This document shows positions 1 through 6,923 of a stretch of 9,603 nt of DNA, in pieces. How positions within the stretch are numbered: the stretch's first letter is position 1; each line of letters begins with the position of its first letter. The DNA lies in the NCBI GenBank assembly GCA_023150055.1, contig JAKLLP010000057.1:1-9603 (forward strand), in the 5' to 3' direction. The position numbers were made by a program, and so were the translations under genes. The DNA comes from Gammaproteobacteria bacterium. Lineage in GTDB: Bacteria > Pseudomonadota > Gammaproteobacteria > Steroidobacterales > GCA-2729495. Below the pieces are notes generated by a model that ran no database searches, had not been told where the DNA came from, and saw only the letters and a program-made list of their open reading frames with translations.

Positions 1-996
1 CAGCACCGCGAAGGCGCGTCGCTGATAGGCCTGCACCGCCACACCCATGCCATCCCAGCCGGCCAGGGCCGGACTGCGCAGGACCGCCTCGAGCAGCATG
101 AGTTGCAGCTCGAGCAGTGCCGCCTCCTCCGCGTCTAGCGTTACCGCCACCCCGTTTTCACGCGCCACCCTCGCCAGGTCGACGAGCCCCGGGAGGAGAT
201 CCTTGAAAACGGCCTCCCGCTGCACCCATTCGAGCCTGGGGTGCAGGGCCGAGAGCTTCACCGAGATGCCCGGCGGATCGCGAGACGCATCCCACTCGCG
301 ACCGAGCCGTCGAATCGCATCGTCATAGGCGGCGAAATAGCGCGCGGCATCGCTGCGAGAGAGCGCGGCTTCACCCAGCATGTCAAAGGAGTACCGGTAG
401 CGCCTCGCGCCCGCTTGCCGGCAACGCGCCAGCGCCTCGCCGATGTCCCGGCCCATGACGAACTGCTCGGCGATGACCCCCATCGCGTGGCGCAGCGCGG
501 CCCGCACCAGCGGTTCGCCCAGCCTGGTCATCATTTGCCGGAGGAACCCGCCCGGGTTGTGCACGGCTGCCGGGTCGGGCGCCAGCAGCTCGCCGGTGAG
601 CATCAGCGCCCAGGTCGACGCATTGACGAACAGCGAGTCACTGTCGTGGAGATGCTCTGCCCAGTCCCCTCCTGTCAGGCGGTCGCTGATCAGAAGGTCG
701 GCAGTCGGGGCATCCGGAACGCGGAGCAGCGCCTCGGCGAGGCACATGAGCGCAACGCCTTCGGCCGAAGAAAGTTCGTACTGGTGCAGCAGGGCGTCGA
801 GGCCTGACTTGTGCCGGCGATCGCGGCGCACCGCATGGACCAGCCGCTGCGCGGTCCGCGAGACCGCCTGCTGTGCCACCGGGCTGGTCTCGGCCCGTCG
901 CAGCGCGCTCTCGAGCAACTCGCCCTCGTCGGCGAGATAAAAAGGGTTGATCCTGCGTCCTACCGCCGAGGCCGGCTGACGCAGCTTGTCGCCCAT
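1..996 (-). CDS. putA: Bifunctional proline dehydrogenase / P5C dehydrogenase PutA, N-terminal part (cut by window edge)
   Basis: PutA oxidises proline to pyrroline-5-carboxylate with FAD, and then to glutamate with NAD+. Only the first 332 codons are here, open to base 1. They cover the helical arm (roughly residues 15-175) and the start of the proline dehydrogenase barrel (from about 200). Family signatures are VALMCLAEALLRVPDA (81-96), SLFVNASTW (121-129), YSFDMLGEAAL (202-212), ISVKLSALHPR (244-254), LDAEEA (287-292) and VQAYQRR (321-327). K247, D288 and Q322 keep the spacing of E. coli K329, D370 and Q404. Numbering is offset by 82 from E. coli: the N-terminal ribbon-helix-helix DNA-binding domain is missing, so this PutA probably does not repress its own gene. 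The start is uncertain: ATG at 996 is used here, but in-frame GTG codons at 1005 and 1032 are possible. It lies 55 nt behind sppA. Since the aldehyde dehydrogenase half is outside the window, bifunctionality is inferred from the PutA-type arm. Confidence 0.94.
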   Translation of the reverse strand, partial: MGDKLRQPASAVGRRINPFYLADEGELLESALRRAETSPVAQQAVSRTAQRLVHAVRRDRRHKSGLDALLHQYELSSAEGVALMCLAEALLRVPDAPTADLLISDRLTGGDWAEHLHDSDSLFVNASTWALMLTGELLAPDPAAVHNPGGFLRQMMTRLGEPLVRAALRHAMGVIAEQFVMGRDIGEALARCRQAGARRYRYSFDMLGEAALSRSDAARYFAAYDDAIRRLGREWDASRDPPGISVKLSALHPRLEWVQREAVFKDLLPGLVDLARVARENGVAVTLDAEEAALLELQLMLLEAVLRSPALAGWDGMGVAVQAYQRRAFAVL

Positions 997-1051
997 GGCC
1001 TCCACCTGGCCCGGAGGCGCACCGCCCTGCACGCCGGCAGCACGGGCTCTC

Positions 1052-2905
1052 TCACCGGACGTCGCATCCACACAGGTAGTAAAGTCCCCGCGGGTCGTTG
1101 AAATCCCTCAATGCCGTCCACTGCCGCTCGCCGGTGGCAAGCAGCCCCTCCAGTGCCCGGTTCCGGTTCAGCCGCAGACCGGTGGCCGCGAGGTGGTTCG
1201 TTACGCGTATCGCGTAGTCGCGCAGCAACTGCGCCAGAAAAGGCAGTTCAGGCTCCAGGTATTCCACCCCATAAGCGCCGCTCTCGAGGCCCGCGAGACC
1301 GGCGGCGGCGTCGATTGCCCCGCTCAGGTCGCCGATGGTATCCACCAGGCCGAGTTGTTGTGCGTCGCTGCCGATCCAGACTCGGCCGCGCGCGATCTCG
1401 TCGGCTTGCGCAAATTCCATTTCGCGGGCCTCTGCCACGCGGTCGACAAAGATGCGGTAGGCGTCCTGCACCGAGCTGTCGAGAATTCGTCGCGCATCCT
1501 CGCCGAGAGGCCGGTCCAGACGCAGCTGGCCCGAGAGTTCGGTGGTGCCGATGCCATCGACGTGGATCCCGAGGGCGTCCAGGCCGCGATCGAATGTCGG
1601 CACCAGGGCACCGACCCCGATCGAACCGGTGATGGTGCTCTCACTGGCCCAGATCTCGTCGGCAAACATCGAGATGTAATAGCCGCCGGATGCGGCGAGA
1701 GTGCCCATCGAGACCACCAGCGGCTTACCGGCGTCCTGCAGCGCCCGCAGCTCATCGAGCACGACCTCCGACGCGAACATGCTCCCACCGGGACTGTCGA
1801 CGCGCAGGACCACCGCCTTGATCGCGTCGTCAACGGCTGCCTGCTGCACCAGCGCCGCCAGCGAGTCACCGCCGATAGTGCCCGGTGGCGCCTGGCCATC
1901 CACGATCTGCCCCGACGCGACGATGACGCCGACCTGGTCCGCGCTGAAGTCCATTGCCGGTGTCTTGCGGTTGGCGCTGAGATAAGAGCGATAATCGATC
2001 TGGCTGAACTCGCCGTCGCCGCCCTCCATCTCCCCGACGACGCCGATCATGTGATCGCGGAATTCCTGGCGGCTCATCAACTTGTCGACGAGTCCGCCTT
2101 CCAGCGCCACGCGGGAAGCAGAACCGCCAGCGTCCTGCAGGCGCGCGGCAAATTCGTTCGCATATTCATCGATGAACTGCGCAGAAAGCTTGCGCGCGCC
2201 CGCCACGTCGCGCTGATAAACGGTCCACATCGCCTGCAACCACTGGCGGCTCGCGGCCTTGTCTTCTGCCGACATGTCGTCACGGATGAACGGCTCCACG
2301 AAAGACTTGTATTCGCCCACCCGAAAGACGTTGAGATCGACCCGCAGCTTGTCGAGAGCGCTTTTGAAGAACGTCCGGTAGTAACCAAAACCATCGACGT
2401 AAACGGCGCCAAGATCATTGAGGTAGACCTCGTCTGCGTGAGCTGCCAGGTAATACTGGCCCTGGTCGAAGGAGTCCCCGATCGCGATGACCTTCTTGCC
2501 GGCCTCCCTCACCTTGCCGAGCGCGGCGGCCACCGCCTGCAACCTGGGCAGGCCGGCGGCATCGAGCAGTTCAAGGCGCAGCACAACGGCTTTGATGCGG
2601 TCGTCGGTGGCAGCCGCCTCCAGGCTCTCGACGAGATCCTGTACCAGCACCTGGCGCACACCATCGCCCTGGAGCTCACCGAGCGCACGCTCGAGCGGAT
2701 CGCCGGCGAGTTGCTCGACCAACTCGCCTTCCGGATCGAGAATCAACGCTGCCGACGATGGCACCCGGACGGGAGTGCCCACCATGCCCACCAGCAGCAG
2801 GCCGAAAATGACGAGGAGAAGCAGGAGGTGCAGGACCCGGCGCAGCGTGTTCAACACCTGCCAGATACCGCCGAGGAAACGGACGAAGACGTTTGGTTTA
2901 CTCAT
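1052..2905 (-). CDS. sppA: Signal peptide peptidase SppA, 67K (long) type, family S49
   Basis: SppA is an inner-membrane serine protease facing the periplasm that degrades signal peptides left after protein export. The 617-residue protein matches the long, two-domain form. A single N-terminal membrane anchor spans about residues 22-43, after a short basic stretch. The first S49 domain carries the general-base lysine in VGEYKSFVEPF (K200, equivalent to E. coli K209). The second carries the nucleophile in MGTLAASGGYY (S406, equivalent to E. coli S409). The conserved SPGGS loop is at 371-375 and TGSIGVGALVP follows the nucleophile. Both members of the Ser-Lys dyad are present, so the enzyme should be active. 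The ATG at 2905 has an AGAAGG ribosome site about 8 nt upstream. The gene begins 35 nt after the sorbosone dehydrogenase-like gene and ends 55 nt before the ATG taken for putA. Placement here looks like general housekeeping and need not relate to the transporter. Confidence 0.97.
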   Translation of the reverse strand: MSKPNVFVRFLGGIWQVLNTLRRVLHLLLLLVIFGLLLVGMVGTPVRVPSSAALILDPEGELVEQLAGDPLERALGELQGDGVRQVLVQDLVESLEAAATDDRIKAVVLRLELLDAAGLPRLQAVAAALGKVREAGKKVIAIGDSFDQGQYYLAAHADEVYLNDLGAVYVDGFGYYRTFFKSALDKLRVDLNVFRVGEYKSFVEPFIRDDMSAEDKAASRQWLQAMWTVYQRDVAGARKLSAQFIDEYANEFAARLQDAGGSASRVALEGGLVDKLMSRQEFRDHMIGVVGEMEGGDGEFSQIDYRSYLSANRKTPAMDFSADQVGVIVASGQIVDGQAPPGTIGGDSLAALVQQAAVDDAIKAVVLRVDSPGGSMFASEVVLDELRALQDAGKPLVVSMGTLAASGGYYISMFADEIWASESTITGSIGVGALVPTFDRGLDALGIHVDGIGTTELSGQLRLDRPLGEDARRILDSSVQDAYRIFVDRVAEAREMEFAQADEIARGRVWIGSDAQQLGLVDTIGDLSGAIDAAAGLAGLESGAYGVEYLEPELPFLAQLLRDYAIRVTNHLAATGLRLNRNRALEGLLATGERQWTALRDFNDPRGLYYLCGCDVR

Positions 2906-2940
2906 CGTCGTGCCTTCTTCATGCGCCAGCCATGCGCGTT

Positions 2941-4056
2941 TCAGTTGCCGGCCCTATAGCTGACCCGATAGATCGCGCCCGCCGAATCGTCGCTCACGAG
3001 CAGGGCGCCGTCGGGGGCAACCATGATATCAACCGGCCGGCCGAGCACCTTGTCGCCATCCAGAAATCCGTCCATGAAGGTCTCGTAGCCGACCGCCTTG
3101 TCGCCGGCGAGGCGCACCAGGGAGACACGGTAGCCCGTCTTTCCGGCCTCCTTGCTGCGATTCCATGAGCCATGCTCGGCGATGAACACCTGCTGCCGAA
3201 ACGGCGCCGGGAACATGTCTCCGGTATAGAAACGCACGCCGAGCGGAGCCGCGTGGGGATCGAGCGCCTGCACCGGCGCGACGGCATCCTCGCAGCGGCC
3301 GAGCTTGCCGAACTCCGGGTCGGCAATTGACCCGCCGTGGCAATACGGGTAGCCGAAATCGAGGCCCGCCCGTGACGCGCGGTTCAATTCACAGGGTGGC
3401 GCCTCGTCACCGAGATAGTCCCGCCCGTTGTCCGTGAACCACAACTCACCCGTACCCGGGTGCCAGGTAAAGCCGACGCTGTTGCGGATCCCCCGGGCGA
3501 ACACCTCCCGCTGCGAGCCATCGGCGTTCATCCGCAACAGCACGCCGAATCCAGGCTCGTTACAGATATTGCACGGCGCGCCGACGGGCACGTAGAGCTT
3601 CCCGTCGGGTCCGAAGCCGATGTACTTCCAGGCGTGCGCCGGATTCTTGTACGGCAGGTCCGTGATCACGGGCTCCGGGGCGGGGGGATCGTCCAGGCGG
3701 TCCTCGATGCCGGCGAGGCGCAGGATGCGCTGCGGCTCGGCGACGTACAGCGCACCGTCGCGGAACGCGACGCCGTTCGGCATGGTCAGGCCCTTTGCCA
3801 CGGTGCGCACCACCGGCTGGCCCCCGAACGGATCGGTCACCGCGAAAACCTGGCCTTTGCCGCCCCGAAAGCTTCCGACGAACAAGGTTCCCTTGTCACC
3901 GAGCGCCATGGAACGCGCACCGGGCACCTGCACGAGCAACTCGGCGCTGAAACCCTCCGGCAGTCGCAGATGCGCGACTGATGACGCAGGCGTTGCCGCT
4001 GCCAGCGCCGGCCCTGCCAACAGGCAGAGGAGAAATCCCGTCAGTCGATCAAGCAT
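2941..4056 (-). CDS. Secreted sorbosone/glucose dehydrogenase family protein (six-bladed beta-propeller)
   Basis: This 371-residue protein resembles the GSDH / L-sorbosone dehydrogenase family (COG2133), whose characterised members include PQQ-dependent periplasmic aldose dehydrogenases. A signal peptide covers about residues 1-20 (hydrophobic core LTGFLLCLLAGPALA). Family motifs are MPNGVAFRDGALYVAE (92-107), HAWKYIGFGPDGKLYVPVGA (131-150), PCNIC (151-155), RNSVGFTWHP (181-190), GELWFTDNGRDYLGD (193-207), FIAEHGSWNR (281-290) and PVDIMVAPDGALLVSDD (331-347). H131 is a candidate catalytic or cofactor-site histidine by family position. Five mature cysteines (152, 155, 212, 229, 245) fit disulfides in the periplasm. 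The ATG at 4056 is chosen because GGAGGG lies just upstream and the signal peptide begins cleanly there; a GTG at 4080 would add eight residues. It starts 27 nt after dctM, suggesting co-transcription. Substrate, and whether PQQ is bound, cannot be read from the sequence. Confidence 0.88.
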   Translation of the reverse strand: MLDRLTGFLLCLLAGPALAAATPASSVAHLRLPEGFSAELLVQVPGARSMALGDKGTLFVGSFRGGKGQVFAVTDPFGGQPVVRTVAKGLTMPNGVAFRDGALYVAEPQRILRLAGIEDRLDDPPAPEPVITDLPYKNPAHAWKYIGFGPDGKLYVPVGAPCNICNEPGFGVLLRMNADGSQREVFARGIRNSVGFTWHPGTGELWFTDNGRDYLGDEAPPCELNRASRAGLDFGYPYCHGGSIADPEFGKLGRCEDAVAPVQALDPHAAPLGVRFYTGDMFPAPFRQQVFIAEHGSWNRSKEAGKTGYRVSLVRLAGDKAVGYETFMDGFLDGDKVLGRPVDIMVAPDGALLVSDDSAGAIYRVSYRAGN

Positions 4057-4083
4057 GGTCCCTCCATTGCGCCCGATCACGCC

Positions 4084-5346
4084 TTATTGGTCGGCCCCGA
4101 GCAGCCACAGCGACAGCCCGGGCCAGAAAGTCACCACCAGTACGGTCACCAGGAGCACCAGCAGAAACGGCAATGTCGCCCGATAGATTTCCAGTATCGG
4201 ACGGTCGAAACGGTAGCTTGCCACGACCAGATTACGACCCATCGGCGGCGCCAGGTAGCCCAGTTCCATGTTGGCCACGAACAGGATACCAAGATGAACC
4301 GGATTGACCTGGTACTGTTCTGCCACCGGAATCATGAGCGGGACGACGAGCACCAGCGCGGAAAAGATATCCAGGACCGCACCGAGCGCCAGCAGGAACA
4401 CGAACAGCAGCACCAGGAAGCTGATCGGACCGCCGACCCAGTCCGTGACGACACCGACCAGTTTCTGGGGCACCTGCGCATCGATCAGCACGTTGGTCGA
4501 AGCCAGTGATACCCCGAGAATCAACAAGATAGCACCGACCAGCACCATCGACCGGCGCATGATCTGCGGCAACTGTGACAGCGCAATGTCGCGGTGAACG
4601 AACACCTCCGTGATCACCGCGTAGACCGCGGTGACCGCTGCGGCCTCCGACACGGCGAAAAATCCACCGTAAATTCCACCGAGCACCACCAGTGGCAAGG
4701 GTATATCCAGCCAGGACTCGCGCACCGCGGCGCGCACCTCTCCCCAGGAAAACTCGCTGAGCGGCACGCGGACATGCCTGTTGACCCACAAGCAGTAGGT
4801 GCCGAGCCCCGCCATCATCAACAACCCGGGAAGCAGGCCCGCGACGAACATATCGTCGATGGAGGTCTCGGTAATCACGCCGAAGAGAATCAGCGGCAGC
4901 GACGGGGCGAACAGCAGCCCGAGGCAACCTGCCGACGTGATCAGTCCGAGGCTGAACCGCTCGTCATAACCAGCCTTGGTGAGCGCGGGTAACAAGGCCG
5001 CACCGAGCGCAATGATGGTAACGCCGGAGCCCCCCGTGAAAGCCGTGAAAATTGCGCAGGCGGCTATGGAAACGATGGCAACGCCGCCGGGCACCCAGCC
5101 CACCAGCGCAGTCGTCAGGCGCACCAGCCTGAGTGGCGCGCGACTTTCGGCCATAACGTAGCCGGCAAAGGTGAACAGCGGGATAGCGAGCAGGATCGGC
5201 GTCTCGGCTATGCCGTAAATCTCGATGGGAATGACCGTCAGGGGAATGTCGGACTGCAGGAACCCGGCAATTGCTCCTGCAGAAATGACCGCAAACAGCG
5301 GTGTACCGAGCAGTATCAGCACCAGCAGCACGAGCGGCACGATCAT
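4084..5346 (-). CDS. dctM: TRAP transporter large permease subunit (DctM family)
   Basis: DctM is the large inner-membrane subunit of a TRAP transporter. It forms the sodium-coupled elevator-type transport path and receives substrate from the periplasmic binding protein. The 420-residue length is normal, and the chain is almost continuously hydrophobic, compatible with about a dozen membrane segments. Recognisable stretches are LLAIPLFTFAGYVMAES (52-68), the Gly/Thr/Ser-rich re-entrant region TAFTGGSGVTIIALGAALLP (101-120), FAPSLPLILFGVITETSIDD (136-155), GGIYGGFFAVSEAAAVTAVY (213-232) and ELGYLAPPMGRNLVVASY (371-388). The last differs from the ITPPVGLN form common in dicarboxylate and sialate TRAP systems. 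Its ATG overlaps the dctQ stop in the string ATGA (5343-5346), so translation of the two membrane subunits is probably coupled. The gene ends 27 nt before the dehydrogenase-like gene. The family assignment is firm; the cargo is unknown. Confidence 0.97.
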   Translation of the reverse strand: MIVPLVLLVLILLGTPLFAVISAGAIAGFLQSDIPLTVIPIEIYGIAETPILLAIPLFTFAGYVMAESRAPLRLVRLTTALVGWVPGGVAIVSIAACAIFTAFTGGSGVTIIALGAALLPALTKAGYDERFSLGLITSAGCLGLLFAPSLPLILFGVITETSIDDMFVAGLLPGLLMMAGLGTYCLWVNRHVRVPLSEFSWGEVRAAVRESWLDIPLPLVVLGGIYGGFFAVSEAAAVTAVYAVITEVFVHRDIALSQLPQIMRRSMVLVGAILLILGVSLASTNVLIDAQVPQKLVGVVTDWVGGPISFLVLLFVFLLALGAVLDIFSALVLVVPLMIPVAEQYQVNPVHLGILFVANMELGYLAPPMGRNLVVASYRFDRPILEIYRATLPFLLVLLVTVLVVTFWPGLSLWLLGADQ

Positions 5347-5855
5347 GTGCGCTGCCCGCCCCGGACCAATTCAATGACGGCCTGCACCGTCGCCGCCACA
5401 TAGCGATACGCAATGAGCGCGAAACCCACGGGGAGAACGGCCTGGGCAATCCAGGCTGGCACGTCACCGAGGATACGGTCACCCGCGTCCAGCGAATCGA
5501 TGACGAACAGGCCGGAATACCAGGTGAGCGCCATGCAAACGGCACTCGTCAGCGCATTGACCAGAACGCCGCTCACCCGTTGGGCGCGATGAGGCAGGTA
5601 CCGGGACAAGGCATCGATGCTGACATGGCGCTGCTCGCGGCTGGCTGCCACCGCTCCCATCATGGTGACCCACAGCACCATGACGCGCAGCGCCTCGTCA
5701 GCCCAGCCGATCCCAGTGCCCCAGAAATTGCGCAGCAGGATCTGCGCGGCAGCGAGCACGATCATGCTCCCGAGCGTTATCGCCAGCAGCACCGTCTCCA
5801 CGCGCTGCCCGAGCGAGGCGCGGGTGGGAGCCGCAGCAGGCGGCGAGCCGTTCAC
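5343..5855 (-). CDS. dctQ: TRAP transporter small permease subunit (DctQ family)
   Basis: DctQ is the small inner-membrane subunit that pairs with DctM and helps to dock the binding protein. The 170-residue protein shows the usual four hydrophobic segments, at about 20-42, 55-72, 94-117 and 132-152. The family signature spans the end of the first loop and the second helix: WADEALRVMVLWVTMMGAVA (51-70), followed by HVSID (77-81). The start is a GTG at 5855 that overlaps the dctP stop in the string GTGA (5852-5855). The upstream ribosome site is weak (a CGGACGG-like stretch inside dctP), so initiation probably relies on ribosomes finishing dctP. The 3' end overlaps dctM by 4 nt. The sequence is too variable in this family to say anything about substrate. 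Confidence 0.94.
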   Translation of the reverse strand: MNGSPPAAAPTRASLGQRVETVLLAITLGSMIVLAAAQILLRNFWGTGIGWADEALRVMVLWVTMMGAVAASREQRHVSIDALSRYLPHRAQRVSGVLVNALTSAVCMALTWYSGLFVIDSLDAGDRILGDVPAWIAQAVLPVGFALIAYRYVAATVQAVIELVRGGQRT

Positions 5856-6883
5856 GAACCGTCCGCAGAAGCCCCGCCGGATGCGCGCTGGCGGTATTCC
5901 GTCAGGTGACGATCCAGTTCGGCGAGCAACGCCGGCGAAAACACGCCCTCATTCCCCAGCCGGGTATTCACCCCGGTGCCGGCGTCGCGCCAGATATCGA
6001 CATCGGCCGGCTTTGCGTCGACCACGTTGATTCCGCTCGACTCCAGCGCCACGCGCGCCGCCTTGTCATCATCCCAACTCTGCTGATCGAGCCGGCGGTA
6101 GACCCCACCCATGACCGCCCGGAAGACCTCCTGGTCCGCGGCACTCAGCTTGTTGAATGCGCGTGAGTCGACCGCCATGAGGCCCATGGTGTACATCAGC
6201 GGGGTCGTGGTCATGTATTTGACGCGGGTATGCCATTGCAGGGCAATCACTCCCACCGGCGGCGCCGCCACGACATCGAGCAAACCCGTTTGCAGCCCGG
6301 TCAGGACGTCGGTGACCGGCAGGGCCACAGGCGAAAGGCGAAGCGCCTCCATCGCCGCGGCACTCACCCGGTCGCCCTCGGGCACCCAGATCTTCTGGCC
6401 GCGCATGTCCGCCGTGGTCGTGACCGGTTTGTTCGCGAAAATCAGCGCAAAGCCCCCGCCGGCAAACCCGAAGGACACGAAGCCTGCCTTCTCGAGACCC
6501 GCCATCAGCGTGCTGTCCATGCGCTCCCGCACATAGCCCACCTCGTCAAGGTCGCCGAACAGCAAGGGCAGTCCGTAGACGATGATGTCGGGGTATTTCT
6601 CGGCCATGCCACCAGCAGTGAACGCTCCACCGTGGAGCTGACCGATACGGATCTTGCGCAGCACCTGTTTTTCGTTGCCCATCACTCCGCCGCCATACAG
6701 CTTTATGACGACGCGCCCCTCGGAGCGCTCTTTCAACTGCTTGGCCGCATCGCGTATATCGCGCATCCACTGCGAACCTTCCGGCGCGACAGTCGCGATC
6801 TTGAATTCGGCCGCATGGACTGCGGTAGCGAGAAGAAGAACGGCCAGCAGCAAGCTGGCTCCAACAGACTTTACCCGGCGCAT
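5852..6883 (-). CDS. dctP: TRAP transporter periplasmic substrate-binding protein (DctP family, TatT-associated type)
   Basis: This 343-residue protein is the periplasmic solute receptor of the TRAP system. A signal peptide covers about residues 1-24 (basic MRRVK, a leucine-rich core, then AVHA). The mature protein opens with FKIATVAPEGSQWM (27-40), a standard DctP first strand. Later motifs are GGVMGNEKQVLRKIRIGQLH (65-84), YGLPLLF (93-99), VTDVLTGLQTGLLDVV (180-195) and ALQWHTRVKYM (204-214). In most DctP proteins the segment at 151-158 has the form KGLKIRVP, with an Arg that binds the substrate carboxylate (R147 in H. influenzae SiaP). Here it reads RGQKIWVP, with W156 at that place. This is how binding proteins paired with TatT usually look, and argues against a plain carboxylate ligand. 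The ATG at 6883 is chosen because AGGAGG lies 7 nt upstream and the signal peptide starts there; the frame stays open to 6958, but that would overlap tatT. It starts 40 nt after tatT and overlaps dctQ by 4 nt. Confidence 0.95.
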   Translation of the reverse strand: MRRVKSVGASLLLAVLLLATAVHAAEFKIATVAPEGSQWMRDIRDAAKQLKERSEGRVVIKLYGGGVMGNEKQVLRKIRIGQLHGGAFTAGGMAEKYPDIIVYGLPLLFGDLDEVGYVRERMDSTLMAGLEKAGFVSFGFAGGGFALIFANKPVTTTADMRGQKIWVPEGDRVSAAAMEALRLSPVALPVTDVLTGLQTGLLDVVAAPPVGVIALQWHTRVKYMTTTPLMYTMGLMAVDSRAFNKLSAADQEVFRAVMGGVYRRLDQQSWDDDKAARVALESSGINVVDAKPADVDIWRDAGTGVNTRLGNEGVFSPALLAELDRHLTEYRQRASGGASADGS

Positions 6884-6897
6884 TGATCGCCCTCCTG
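6881..6897 (-). promoter_or_regulatory. Strong ribosome binding site that fixes the dctP start
   Basis: Reading the minus strand, AGGAGG is followed by the seven bases GCGATCA and then ATG. This is the best Shine-Dalgarno match among the gene starts in the window. It shows that dctP starts at 6883 and not at any of the earlier in-frame codons that would overlap tatT. The strength fits the need for many more binding-protein molecules than membrane subunits. Confidence 0.85.
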
Positions 6898-6923
6898 CGG
6901 CATTGATCCGGCGGACGCTTCCT

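Noticed and set aside
47..940. Several plus-strand open frames over the putA region
   Set aside because: They lie opposite the clearly conserved PutA reading frame and have low-complexity Ser/Arg/Ala composition with no domain.
986..2959. A 657-codon open frame on the plus strand opposite sppA
   Set aside because: It exactly mirrors a well-supported gene with catalytic motifs. Its product is rich in His, Arg, Gln and Asp with no recognisable domain, which is what antisense frames of GC-rich genes look like.
4057..4080. GTG start at 4080 for the dehydrogenase-like protein
   Set aside because: The extra eight residues precede an otherwise clean signal peptide, and GGAGGG lies just before the ATG at 4056.
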